Origin: Panulirus ornatus
Taxonomy: Eukaryota > Arthropoda > Malacostraca > Decapoda > Palinuridae
DNA: 64,000 nucleotides
Assembly (NCBI RefSeq): GCF_036320965.1
Contig: NC_092231.1
Location: 1,809,197-1,873,196 of the forward strand
Direction of reading: 5' to 3'
Position numbers and translations under genes: made by a program. Shown piece after piece: positions 1-53,033 of the stretch (within the stretch, counting starts at the first letter, position 1; every line of letters starts with the position of its first letter). The notes beneath the pieces were generated by a model. The model was given only the letters and a program-made list of their open reading frames with translations. It ran no database searches and was not told the DNA's origin.

Positions 1-522
1 ACACACACACATCATTAGCCACCACCCTCATTGACGCTGTCATCCCTCTCACTCACATCATCAACCCTTCACTGACTGTCATCATCAACCTCCATGCTTA
101 CACTAGCATCATCATCCCTCCACATCCGCATTGCCATCATTGAACCCCATACTCAGTACGACTATCAGCCTCCCACACGCATACTGCCATCATCAGTCCC
201 CCCCCCCCACACACACACACTCACTCACTCATACTGTTATCATCAGTTCCCCCCCACACTCCTACTGCTATCATCAGTTCCCCCCTCACTCGCACTGCCA
301 TCATCAGTGTTCCACACTCCCACTGCTATCATCAGCCTCCTTGCACACACTGCTACATGAACCACCAACAGTCTTATTCACACTGCGTACATCGGCCTCC
401 TACACTCACACTGCCATCATCAACCCTCCATACTCATCTGCTGTCATCAACTTCACACTCACAGTGACTTCATCAACCCCTCCACACTCAAGCTGTCATT
501 AGCACCCCCCCCCCCGCACACG

Positions 523-572
<50 letters not shown>

Positions 573-620
573 CTTCATCATCTATGCCACTGCCATCATC
601 AGCCCCCGCTCACACTGCCA
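1..620. repeat. Degenerate CA-rich minisatellite-like tract
   Basis: A C/A-rich stretch made of imperfect reiterations of a unit resembling CACTCACACTGCCATCATCA, roughly 25-35 bp apart, running into a pure (CA)n block. Open frames here are low-complexity Ser/Pro/His/Thr translations and are not genes. Confidence 0.75.
516..569. repeat. (CA)n microsatellite
   Basis: Nearly uninterrupted CA dinucleotide run of about 54 bp, preceded by a C homopolymer. Confidence 0.95.
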
Positions 621-1509
621 CCATCACCCCCAACCATCCCATTTTCTAAAACAGCTAATTGCTGTTTTAATTTGCACTCGGAGATGATTGTGTTGAGTTT
701 TATGTGATGTGTGCATTTTGGATGTAGTTTGTAATTTTAGTATGGCTTTAGTGTTTTGGCTGTGTTCACTTATTTGATTCTGGGGACATGCTGACATTAG
801 CTGACTCCCCATGTTGATGATTGGATGGCCTAAGGTGATCTGGATGTGTATTTGTACCATAGCTATTAGTGTATTGTATTATGGTTTGATCACAGTAAAT
901 AAGCCCTTTTCTGTCCTTAATTGTGAACTGTTCCTACTATGGAGTGAGACTGATTAGTATGTATTGCAACATAACCAGATTTGGTATTTTGTTTGCCTCT
1001 TCTGTAGAATTGTCTCAAAGTAGAATAGTATCAATTTTTCATATTATTATTTGGACAATATTCCTCTGGTTATCAGTTTTATGCAGATTCATAAAATTGT
1101 TTAGTACAGGTTATCAGTCTTGAGCATTATGGTATGACACTTCAATTAGACAGCCTGGCCTTTGACCTGACTTTTAAGGGTCAGGTCAGAAGCCAAGCCA
1201 GCATATCCAGGGTAGTAACATCATGCTCATGGGTCATACCTTCATCCTCAGGGGATGCACTGCATCCTTCTGTGGTTAAGGTAGGGATTGTAGCATGTGA
1301 TCTTGTAAAATAATGTGATCAGCTGACCTATAGTGCATTCTTTGTGATGGAGAGAGCTTTAGGGACCCCTTGAAACAAATGGACGAAGTCATAATATAGC
1401 TGTACAGTGAGACATTATGTATTACATGAATATCAAGTATTGATTAAAGAAATCTGTATCATATATCAGGAGATGGACTGATCCGTATTTCCTTGTCTTT
1501 TTTTACCAT
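621..1509. other. No recognisable feature
   Basis: AT-rich unique-looking sequence. No coding or repeat signal that I can support on either strand. Confidence 0.5.
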
Positions 1510-2870
1510 GACTTGACCTGGTCCAACCAACTTGCTGATATCAGTTGCAGGCATTGTGTAAACCTGAACCAACCAACCTGCTGCCATCGAGTGCAGGTCT
1601 TCAGTAGACTTGGCCCAGTTAATCTGCTGCCATCAGGTGCAGTCTCCTGTAGACCTGGTTGAACCAACTTGCTATCACCAGTTGTAGGCCATGGGTAGAC
1701 CTGGCCCAACCAACTTGCAGTAGACCTGGTTGAACCAACTTGCTATCACCAGTTGTAGGCCATGGGTAGACCTGGCCCAACCAACTTGCAGTCGTCAGTT
1801 ACTGCTCTTGGGTAGACCTGTCCCAACCAACCTGAGGTCATTAGTTGCAGGTCTCATGTAGACCTGACCCATGCAGCCTGTTGTCATCAGTTGCATTTTT
1901 TTTTTTTAGACCTCAGCCAACCAACTTGCTGTCATCAGTTGCAGATCTTGCATAGACCTGTCATAATTAGCTTGCTGTCATCAGTGCAGGTCTGGTGAGT
2001 GCATGCCCAACCAGCCTGCTGTTAAAAGGTGCTGGTCTCGGCTATTTGCATTGCTTTAACCAGTGAAGGAATAGGTGTTTATAAATGTCTTAGACTGGTT
2101 AATGGGAATTTTAAGTGTACTGGTTAATGAGAATTTTAAGGTGTGAATGGGCTGACTGAATGAGCAGATGTTGTAAATTACACCTGAGATGGGCAGCTAA
2201 TCAGCAGGTATTGTAGACCTGAATGGACCAGTTGATGTCAGTCAGTGCTTAGACCTGAGTTTGTTAGCAGTTGTTATAGACATTAGCTTGTCATCTAGTG
2301 TCTGCAGGCATTATGGTCCAAGGGGAGGTAGCTGATGTCACCAGGTGTAACAAACCTTGGGTAGCAGCTGATGTTAGCAGATATTGTAAACCTGAGCTAG
2401 TGAGTAGATTTTCATTCCTGGGCTAGTTAGCTGGTGTTATAAAGTGTTGCAGACCTGTGATAGCCTGGAGAGTTTAGTGCATGTTACAGACCCTGCCAGT
2501 TTGGTTGATACTGACAGATTTAAGAATTCGATATGGCCAACAACTTTCAGCAGATGTGGCCTGGGACACAACTGGCTGGTGTCAGCCATGACCTGGGTTG
2601 ACAGACTGTTGCCAGTAAGTGTTGCTGACTTGGGCATGCTTTTTGTTGTGATTAGGTGTTGCAGACCTGGGCTTGCCATTTGGTGACTGCTGGCATGTGT
2701 GACCTTGGTTGGTTCGCTGGTGTCAATAGGTGTTTACACCTAGGACAGCCAGTTGGTATCAATAGGCACTGTGGGCCTAGGCTGGCCAATTGTCAGCAGC
2801 ATTGCAGACCTGGGCTGGCTAGGTAGTGTCAGTGGGCATGTAAGTCTGAGGAGGGCAACTAATATCAACA
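1510..2870. repeat. Degenerate ~50-bp tandem repeat (satellite-like)
   Basis: Repeated variants of a unit containing GTAGACCTGGCCCAACCAAC, then TTGCTGTCATCAGTTGCAGG, recur about every 45-55 bp. They are clear from 1510 to about 2045, then progressively diverged (TGCAGACCTGGGCTGGCCA variants) to about 2870. The gradient suggests one array of differing age. No protein-coding signal. Confidence 0.75.
1649..1790. repeat. Exact 71-bp tandem duplication inside the degenerate array
   Basis: 1649-1719 and 1720-1790 are identical over 71 bp, each spanning more than one ancestral ~50-bp unit. This is a recent duplication within an otherwise decayed array. Confidence 0.9.
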
Positions 2871-39708
<36,838 letters not shown>

Positions 39709-40060
39709 AGAGCGTGCACACATCACATCACTGGTCCTGGGACACATCCTCCTGGACGGAGATCACTTAATTATGTATCTCCAAAGAGACTATCACCTCT
39801 TCATTTCGCATTTAAGAAATTACGTGCACATTGATGTAATTGAAGGATGTAATAATGAGGGGTGAAAAGTTTCAAGTTTTTCATTTTAGTTGGTGTGGCT
39901 GCAATAAGAAATACCAACAACCACTGGAATAAAGGAAATATCATGCAGAATAAACTGTTGGTTTGTCACTGGAAACTGTTTAAATGTGAATATTGAATTA
40001 TATTTTAAATATTTAAATTTACAAAAATAAAAGTATTTATAGGATTATATGTTGCATTGG
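39709..40060 (+). other. zip 3' UTR with three AATAAA signals
   Basis: AATAAA hexamers at 39928, 39949 and 40026 follow the stop codon; the transcript probably ends by about 40060. The exact cleavage site is not visible. Confidence 0.65.
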
Positions 40061-42652
<2,592 letters not shown>

Positions 42653-42653
42653 T

Positions 42654-42730
42654 AGAGTTCACTAGTTGTGGAGAGACTACTGCCACAGCCACCCCCTTGA
42701 GGGAGTTCCAGGGTGGAACAAGCATCAGAG
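42654..42730 (+). repeat. Shared repeat fragment (partner at 10664)
   Basis: GAGTTCACTAGTTGTGGAGA and the CCACCCCCTTGAGG segment match 10664-10735. Followed by a short GATA run. Confidence 0.7.
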
Positions 42731-42752
42731 GTATAGATAGATAGATGTATTT

Positions 42753-43905
42753 GCTGAGTATACCCGGAAAGGTTTATGTAAAATTGGTGACTGAGTAGTA
42801 GCATTCACAGAACAAGTTGAGGAGAATTGTGACATGAGGAGTGGTAAGTTATGAGTGAAGTTGATGTTTGCTTTACAGAATTTGTGAGAAATACATGGAG
42901 AAAGATGATGTATGTAACAATTATGGATCTGAGGGAAGCTTTTAATTGGTAGAGAGGACTTGTTGAAGATGTTACTAATGTACTAATGTGTGAGTAGGTG
43001 GGTAAGTTATTCTTTGTGAAGGTGGGTCTGCATCAAGGGTGTGTGATGGCACCATGGTTGTTTCATTTTCTAATGGAATGGGGTGGTGAATTAAATGAAT
43101 GCAAAGGGTCATGTTTACAATATACTAGGATGAGATGTGAATTGGTTGCTATTTGCATTTGAGATACTATACTCCAAAGAGGTCCAGAAGCCAGTGGCAG
43201 AATTTGAGAGGGCATGAAAGGAGGAAGTCGGTGTACAAGAACAAAAGTAAGGCAGTGAGGTGCAGCAGGAATATGAGACAGGATGTTTTGAGAGTAAATA
43301 TGAATGGAGAGAACTTGGAGGAAGTGGCCTTTGTATCAGATGGGAATCAAAGAGGCCAAGGTCCTAGGTTCACTGAAAAGTGTGTGGAAGGAAAGTTCAG
43401 CTTCTGTAATAGCAAAGAAAGGCACAATAGTTCAGAAATCCTTGTGGTTTGGTCCAAGTCTTAACCATGCATACAAAGAATAGAGAAGAGTGGATTTGTT
43501 TGAAATAAGATTTTTAGTGCTCGCAGGCAGGTTAATTGTGTTCCAAGTAACAGTGTAAGAGAGAGGAGTATGAGTAAGTGCAGTCTGAATGAGAAAGCTG
43601 AGCATGGTGTTTAGATATTGTCTGGATAAGACTGAATAAGAAGACATGTGTGCAAGCTGGAGAAAGGAAGGGGAGAAAATTAAGGAAATGGAAGGAGTAT
43701 CAGAACCTGAATTACGAAGAGGTTGAGAAGCATGAATCTGACTGAAATGGTATGGGGGGCGCAGGGTGTTAAGGTGAACCATTGATTACTTTGGGGGCTT
43801 AGTTGTGGATGGTGGGATTTCATATTACTGCACTGTATATGAGTGATTGGATGTGTGAAAAATGAGGCCATTTATCTGTTTCTGACACTTATCTTACTAA
43901 GGTAG
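42753..43905 (+). mobile_element. Old decayed LINE copy (RT to 3' UTR)
   Basis: Starts at an equivalent of LLSIPGKLYG (TGCTGAGTATACCCGGAAAG), continues through the EKY/AFMDLEKA-like region, the GLHQGCVMAPWLFHF-like motif near 43025-43070, and the thumb, to GGCCATTTATCTGTTTCTG. Highly diverged with indels. Confidence 0.75.
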
Positions 43906-44089
43906 AAGTTGTGCAAGAGAATTCCTCCACAGTCTTGGCTGCTGAATGTATGTGAACAAAGTATAGGAGTCCGATGAGAATTAAGGGGCTTGGCATGGGA
44001 TTATTATGGAAATGTTTGAGTGAGTTTACTTGTGTGCATGTTTGATAGTATTTGTGTGGTATAAGGGAAGTGACTTGGTCAAATTTTTT
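43906..44089. other. Intergenic gap between LINE remnants
   Basis: Nothing recognised. Confidence 0.5.
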
Positions 44090-44385
44090 ATATAGTTTTT
44101 AAGTGGTATATGGAAAGTGACATTCTGTCAGTCAGAAGATTCAAGGCAAAGTTGCCAAGGTAAGTTATGAAATAGTCTGTTGGACTTGACTGCCGAAGGT
44201 GGGCTCTGGTTTTCAGGCAATAATGTATGACAGAGTGGATGTTTAGAAATAATTCTGCTCTGCTGGGGTGGGAGAGGCAGTTGAGTACATGCGTTAAACA
44301 TGACGACTAGACAGGATGTGAGCAAATGAGGCCATTTTTCTGTATCTCCTTGGTGCTGCCACATTTATGCAGAAAATGGTGAACA
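44090..44385 (+). mobile_element. Old LINE 3'-UTR fragment
   Basis: Diverged equivalents of the AAAGTTCTG..., CTGTGGTTT..., CATGACAGCTAGA... order and GAGCAAATGAGGCCATTTTT. Confidence 0.6.
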
Positions 44386-44942
44386 TGCTTGAAAAGAAAA
44401 ATGATGAAATTTGCAGTGGCAGATACAAGAGTTATTAGGAGTATATGAGGTTGCTAGAGTCACTGATATGATTATTGATGGGAGAGATGGTCTTCCTGGG
44501 TGGCAAAGCTCAGAGTTTTTGTGTGGTGGTAGAGGGTCTAAATGTGATTACCATTAAGCCAATGGTAGTCTGATGAGTAGATCTAAAAAACATTTCAGTA
44601 GTCGTATTATTCTGTATTTCCACAGCTCCTGTCACCTTATTTCTCATACTGGAAGAATTTATGGGGCTGGCCAACATATTAGAGAAAGTCGAATCCTTTT
44701 CTAAGCACATTGTTAAGTTCTTGCATATACATCACTTCTGTTGCTGCACACTAACAAAACTTTTAATTAGTTCTATTTTAACTTTTTTCATCTTGGTAGG
44801 GAACTGTTATTTTGTATTTTTCACTTATTTAGTATGGTAGCAGTTACCAGCTACCTTACTTATGATATGTAAAGGAACCAAATTTTTTACCAAATATCTC
44901 AATCTCTCAGTGGAAAATGACGATTAATAATCACATTTTTCA

Positions 44943-45583
44943 GGAATGGTGGTTCCAACAATGTTATATGGTTTCGAGGCATGGGCTGTAGATAGAGTTG
45001 TGTGGATGTGCTGGAAATTAGATGTTTGAGGACAATATGTGGTGTGAGGTGGTTTGATCGAATAAGTAATAATAGGGTAAGAGAGATGTGTGGTAATGAA
45101 AAGAATGTGGTTGAGAGAGCAGAAGAGGGTGTTTTGAAATGGTTTGGTCACAGGGAGAGAATGAGTGAGGAAAGATTGACCAAGAGGATATATGTGTCAG
45201 AGGTGGAGGGAATGAGAAGTGGGAGACCAAATTGGAGGTGGAAAGATGGAGTGAAAAAGATTTTGAGTGATCGGAGCCTGAACATGCAGGAGGGTGAAAG
45301 GCGTGCAAGGAATAGAGTGAATTGGAACGATGTGGTATACCGGGGTCGATGTGCTGTCAATGGATTGAACCAGGGCATGTGAAGCGTCTGGGGTAAACCA
45401 TGGAAAGTTCTGTGGTGCCTGGATGTGGAAAGGGAGCTATGGTTTCAGTGCATTATACATGACAGCTAGAGACTGAGTGTGAACGAATGTGGCCTTTGTT
45501 GTCTTTTCCTAGTGCGGGGGGAGGGGGTTGTTATTTCATGTGTGGTGGGATGGCAATGGGAATGAATAAAGGTAGACAGTATG

Positions 45584-45586
<3 letters not shown>
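44943..45586 (+). mobile_element. LINE 3' fragment, long 3' UTR subfamily
   Basis: From VVPTMLYGFEAWAVDRVVWM through [14 protein letters not shown] into the long 3' UTR, stopping at GTAGACAGTATGAA before a T-run where a reverse LINE tail begins. Confidence 0.9.
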
Positions 45587-48260
<2,674 letters not shown>

Positions 48261-48297
48261 TGCTATTGACGTTTGTGTAAATAAATTATACATTTCC

Positions 48298-48436
48298 TTT
48301 TTTCCATAGCCAGAGGTTGAACCATTATGTGACATTCATTTTTTTCATTCATTTCAAGCTAGAAGTTTCAGTTTTCTAAATTGTTTCTTACATTTTTCAT
48401 ATGTATATATATGTATGTGTGTGTGTGTATATGTGC

Positions 48437-48474
<38 letters not shown>

Positions 48475-48490
48475 ATATATATATATGTAT
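48298..48490. repeat. Copy of intron 8 segment 14056-14194 (right copy)
   Basis: CCATAGCCAGAGGTTGAACC and the downstream TTCAGTTTTCTAAATTGTTT block repeat the left copy with few changes, then an expanded TG/TA tract leads into the LINE 5' end. Confidence 0.85.
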
Positions 48491-49331
48491 ATTATCCCTG
48501 GGGATGGGGTGAAAGAATACTTCCCACGTATTCCTCGCGTGTCGTAGAAAGCGACTAGAGGGGACGGGAGCGGGGGGCCAGAAATCCTCCCCTCCTTGTA
48601 TTAACTTTCTAAAATGGGAAACAGAAGAAGGAGTCACGCGGGGAGTGCTCATCCTCCTCGAAGGCTCAGAGTGGGGTGCCTAAATGTGTGTGGATGTAAC
48701 CAAGATGTGAAAAAAGGAGAGATAGGTAGTATGTTTGAGGAAAGGAACCTGGATGTTTTGGCTCTGAGTGAAACGAAGCTCAAGGGTAAAGGGGAAGAGT
48801 GGTTTGGAAATGTCTGGGGAGTAAAGTCAGGGGTTAGTGAGAGGACAAGAGCAAGGGAAGGAGTGGCAATACTCCTGAAACAGGAGTTGTGGGAGTATGT
48901 GATAGAGTGTAAGAAAGTAAATTCTCGATTAATATGGGTAAAACTGAAAGTTGATGGAGAAAGGTGGGTGATTATTGGTGCATATGCACCTGGGCATGAG
49001 AAGAAAGATCAAGAGAGGCAAGTGTTTTGGGAGCAGCTGAATGAGTGTGTTAGTGGTTTTGATGCACGAGACCGGGTTATAGTGATGGGTGATTTGAATG
49101 CAAAGGTGAGTAATGTGGCAGTTGAGGGAATAATTGGTATACATGGGGTGTTCAGTGTTGTAAATGGAAATGGTGAAGAGCTTGTAGATTTATGTGCTGA
49201 AAAAGGACTGATGATTGGGAATACCTGGTTTAAAAAGCGAGATATACATAAGTATACTTGTGTAAGTAGGAGAGATGGCCAGAGAGCGTTTTTGGATTAC
49301 GTGTTAATTGACAGGCGTGCGAAAGAGAGAC
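48491..49331 (+). mobile_element. LINE 5' half with open endonuclease domain
   Basis: 5' UTR from ATTATCCCTGG, ATG at 48614, open to 49331: [86 protein letters not shown]. These carry the APE-type endonuclease motifs (Asn, Glu, the D-N of GDLNA). The element breaks off into (TA)n. Best preserved endonuclease in the window. Confidence 0.92.
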
Positions 49332-49336
49332 ACATA

Positions 49337-49367
<31 letters not shown>

Positions 49368-49368
49368 T

Positions 49369-49406
49369 TTTTTTTTTTTATGTCGCTGTCTCCCGCATTT
49401 GCGAGG

Positions 49407-49408
<2 letters not shown>
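49369..49408 (-). mobile_element. LINE 3'-end scrap inside (TA)n
   Basis: TGTCGCTGTCTCCCGCATTT, GCGAGGTA: about 40 bp of inverted LINE tail between two TA runs. Confidence 0.75.

Positions 49409-49468
<60 letters not shown>
49409..49468. repeat. (TA)n microsatellite
   Basis: Perfect TA run of about 60 bp between LINE pieces. Confidence 0.95.
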
Positions 49469-49472
<4 letters not shown>

Positions 49473-50952
49473 TACAGAGGTATAAGTTTGTTGAGTATTC
49501 CTGGTAAATTATATGGGAGGGTATTGATTGAGAGGGTGAAGGCATGTACAGAGCATCAGATTGGGGAAGAGCAGTGTGGTTTCAGAAGTGGTAGAGGATG
49601 TGTGGATCAGGTGTTTGCTTTGAAGAATGTATGTGAGAAATACTTAGAAAAGCAAATGGATTTGTATGTAGCATTTATGGATCTGGAGAAGGCATATGAT
49701 AGAGTTGATAGAGATGCTCTGTGGAAGGTATTAAGAATATATGGTGTGGGAGGAAAGTTGTTAGAAGCAGTGAAAAGTTTTTATCGAGGATGTAAGGCAT
49801 GTGTACGTGTAGGAAGAGAGGAAAGTGATTGGTTCTCAGTGAATATAGGTTTGCGGCAGGGGTGTGTGATGTCTCCATGGTTGTTTAATATGTTTATGGA
49901 TAGGGTTGTTAGGGAGGTAAATGCAAGAGTTTTGGAAAGAGGGGCAAGTATGAAGTCTGTTGGGGATGAGAGAGCTTGGGAAGTGAGTCAGTTGTTGTTC
50001 GCTGATGATACAGCGCTGGTGGCTGATTCATGTGAGAAACTGCAGAAGCTGGTGACTGAGTTTGGTAAAGTGTGTGGAAGAAGAAAGTTAAGAGTAAATG
50101 TGAATAAGAGCAAGGTTATTAGGTACAGTAGGGATGAGGGTCAAGTCAATTGGGAGGTGAGTTTGAATGGAGAAAAACTGGAGGAAGTGAAGTGTTTTAG
50201 ATATCTGGGAGTGGATCTGGCAGCGGATGGAACCATGGAAGCGGAAGTGGATCATAGGGTGGGGGAGGGGGCGAAAATTCTGGGAGCCTTGAAGAATGTG
50301 TGGAAGTCGAGAACATTATCTCGGAAAGCAAAAATGGGTATGTTTGAAGGAATAGTGGTTCCAACAATGTTGTATGGTTGCGAGGCGTGGGCTATGGATA
50401 GAGTTGTGCGCAGGAGGATGGATGTGCTGGAAATGAGATGTTTGAGGACAATGTGTGGTGTGAGGTGGTTTGATCGAGTGAGTAACGTAAGGGTAAGAGA
50501 GATGTGTGGAAATAAAGAGCGTGGTTGAGAGAGCAGAAGAGGGTGTTTTGAAGTGGTTTGGGCACATGGAGAGAATGAGTGAGGAAAGATTGACCAAGAG
50601 GATATATTTGTCGTAGGTGGAGGGAACAAGGAGAAGAGGGAGACCAAATTGGAGGTGGAAAGATGGAGTGAAAAAGATTTTGTGTGATCGGGGCCTGAAC
50701 ATGCAGGAGGGTGAAAGGAGGGCAAGGAATAGAGTGAATTGGAGCGATGTGGTATACCGGGGTTGACGTGCTGTCAGTGGATTGAATCAAGGCATGTGAA
50801 GCGTCTGGGGTAAGCCATGGAAAGCTGTGTAGGTATGTATATTTGCGTGTGTGGACGTATGTATATACATGTGTATGGGGGGGTTGGGCCATTTCTTTCG
50901 TCTGTTTCCTTGCGCTACCTCGCAAACGCGGGAGACAGCGACAAAGTATAAT
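49469..50952 (+). mobile_element. 5'-truncated LINE, short 3' UTR subfamily
   Basis: Starts AATTACAGAGG (NYRGISLLSIPGKLYG) and runs to GACAGCGACAAAGTATAATA. RT frame open 49488-50528, then broken by a two-base loss near 50515 (AATAAAGAGC) and a TAG at 50614. Together with 48491-49331 it would lack about 1 kb of element, so it is either a rearranged copy or two insertions. Confidence 0.92.
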
Positions 50953-50984
50953 AAAGAATATATAAAATATATATATATATTAAA

Positions 50985-51525
50985 AAGCCACAGTAACATT
51001 ACATAGCCTTGCCTCACACCTACATGTATCCCAACACATTTGCTTAGCTGTTCATCCACTCTTACACATGCAATTGCTCCTCTGCAGGTTTTTATATCAT
51101 TCAACAGTTGTCCCCCTTCACCATATATCCTTAACACATCCCACAAAGCATTCCACTTGACTCTGTCATATGCCTTCTCCAGATCCATGAAAGCTGCATA
51201 CAACCAAAGTTCTGCCAAATTTTTTTCCACCCTGTCATCTTTATTACAAAAATCTGATCCACACATCCCCTACCTTTCCTAAAAAAAAAAAATTTCTTCG
51301 CTTATTCATCACTCTGTCAATTAATATTCTTGCACACATTTTTTCCTGGTATACTTTACAGACTTGTTCCATTATGATTGCTACATACATCCTTAGCACA
51401 TTTTCCTTTGAATAAAGGAACAATAATCGCTTTCTCCTCCATACTCGAGCATTTCAGATGTTATCCCATCCACTCCAGGTACCTTTCCTGCGTTCAGCCT
51501 CATTATTTCCCTTCTTACTTCCCAT
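50985..51525 (-). mobile_element. Old LINE-relative fragment (RT)
   Basis: Reverse-strand AFMDLEKAYDRVKWNALWDV and HVGVRQGYVML-WLFN, from a related but distinct LINE lineage (about half the residues differ from the young family). Decayed upstream to about 51525. Confidence 0.75.
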
Positions 51526-51529
51526 GGCT

Positions 51530-53033
51530 CTATTTGCTGTCATGTCTACTCCCAGATATATAAAACACTCCATATCCTCCAAGTTTACTCAGTTCAAACC
51601 CACGCACCAAATATCCAGCCTCTTCACCGCAAAACTTAACCTTGCTTTTATTCTTATGTATTTTCAACTTTCTGTTTTCACATACACTCTCAAACTCAGA
51701 CACCAGATTCATCAGTGTGTGACTTGAATCTGTCACCAACACCATATTATCAGCAAAAAGCAACTGACTAGCCTCCCAGGCCCCATACCCCCAGGTGCTG
51801 CATACCTGCACCTCACACCCAGACCCTTGCATTCACCTCCTTCACTAACACCAACCCTTAACAGAATAGACAGTCATGATGATATCACACATCCTTCCTA
51901 CAGACCTACCTTTACCTCAGTACCACTCACTCTCATGATGAAAAATCCTCTGCTTCTAATAGCTCTCTTCCCACACCATATATTCATAGCATCTTCCACA
52001 GAGCATCTCTGTCAACCCTGTCATATGAGTTCCCTTGATCCATATATGCAACATACAGATCCCTCAATTTTTATGAGTAATTCACTCATATTTTTCAAAG
52101 TAAACACCTGACCCTCTCATCTTTACCACCATTGAAACCACATTGTTAAACCCCATTTTGATGCTCTGTGCATGCCTCCACCCTCTCAATCACCACCCTT
52201 TTTTACAACTTACAGGTACTTTCAACACTTATGCCTCTGTAATTTGAACACACCGTGGTTCTCCTTGAATTTATATATCGGCACTGTACAAGTATTCATA
52301 CGGTCCTTAGGCATGTCACCATTATCCATTCACAAATTGGAAATCATAGCTAACCAGTCAACGAAACATTCACTTCCTTTCTTAAGAAATTCAACTGCCG
52401 TAGCACTCTAGCTGCTTTGCTGCATTCTATCTTTTGGAAGGCTTTCACCACACCACTTACCATGACTCTCTCACTTCACATACCTCCCCATCCTAAACAC
52501 TTTACATCTGCCTTCCTATCATTGAATTCAGTAGTCCTTTAAGTAACTTGCTCCGTCTCATCTTTGCTTGTTACCACTTACCCATTTGCTGCATTTACTA
52601 ATGTTCCCATTTGTTTTCCTGTTTTTCTCACAGTTGACTTTACGAAAGTTTTCTTATTCTTCATGATGTTTGCTGATATCGTTAACCATAACTTCCATTT
52701 GAGCTCCATTTTACCTGCACCTTCCTCTTGACCTCCTGCTGCTTTCTCTTGTACACCTGTCACTGGCACTCCTGTGTAAGTAATGCCTGTACACTTTTCT
52801 CTCTCTAGTAACTTAGCTTCCTCATCCCACCATTCACTACCTATTTTCACCTTCCATATACCACACACTTCTCTTGCACTCCTTCCCTAAATAACTCTTA
52901 TTCCTTACCCACTCCCCTAGCTTCATTTACTCCTACCTTTTGACATTCTACACTCAGTCTCTTGGGATATCTGTTCTCACAAGCCTCTTTTCCAAGATCA
53001 CTCATTTTCACCACCTTTTTTTCACCCATATCT
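51530..53033 (-). mobile_element. Second old LINE copy (linker to RT thumb)
   Basis: Reverse strand, collinear with the family: the linker region at 52560-53030, RT fingers and palm at 51830-52450, EASQLLFADNMVLVTDS at about 51720-51780, and the thumb at 51540-51700. Many stops. A young LINE is inserted at its 53033 end. Confidence 0.75.

Noticed and set aside
94..502. Ser/Pro/His-rich open frames near the left end
   Set aside because: Translation of a CA-rich simple repeat without start context or family similarity.
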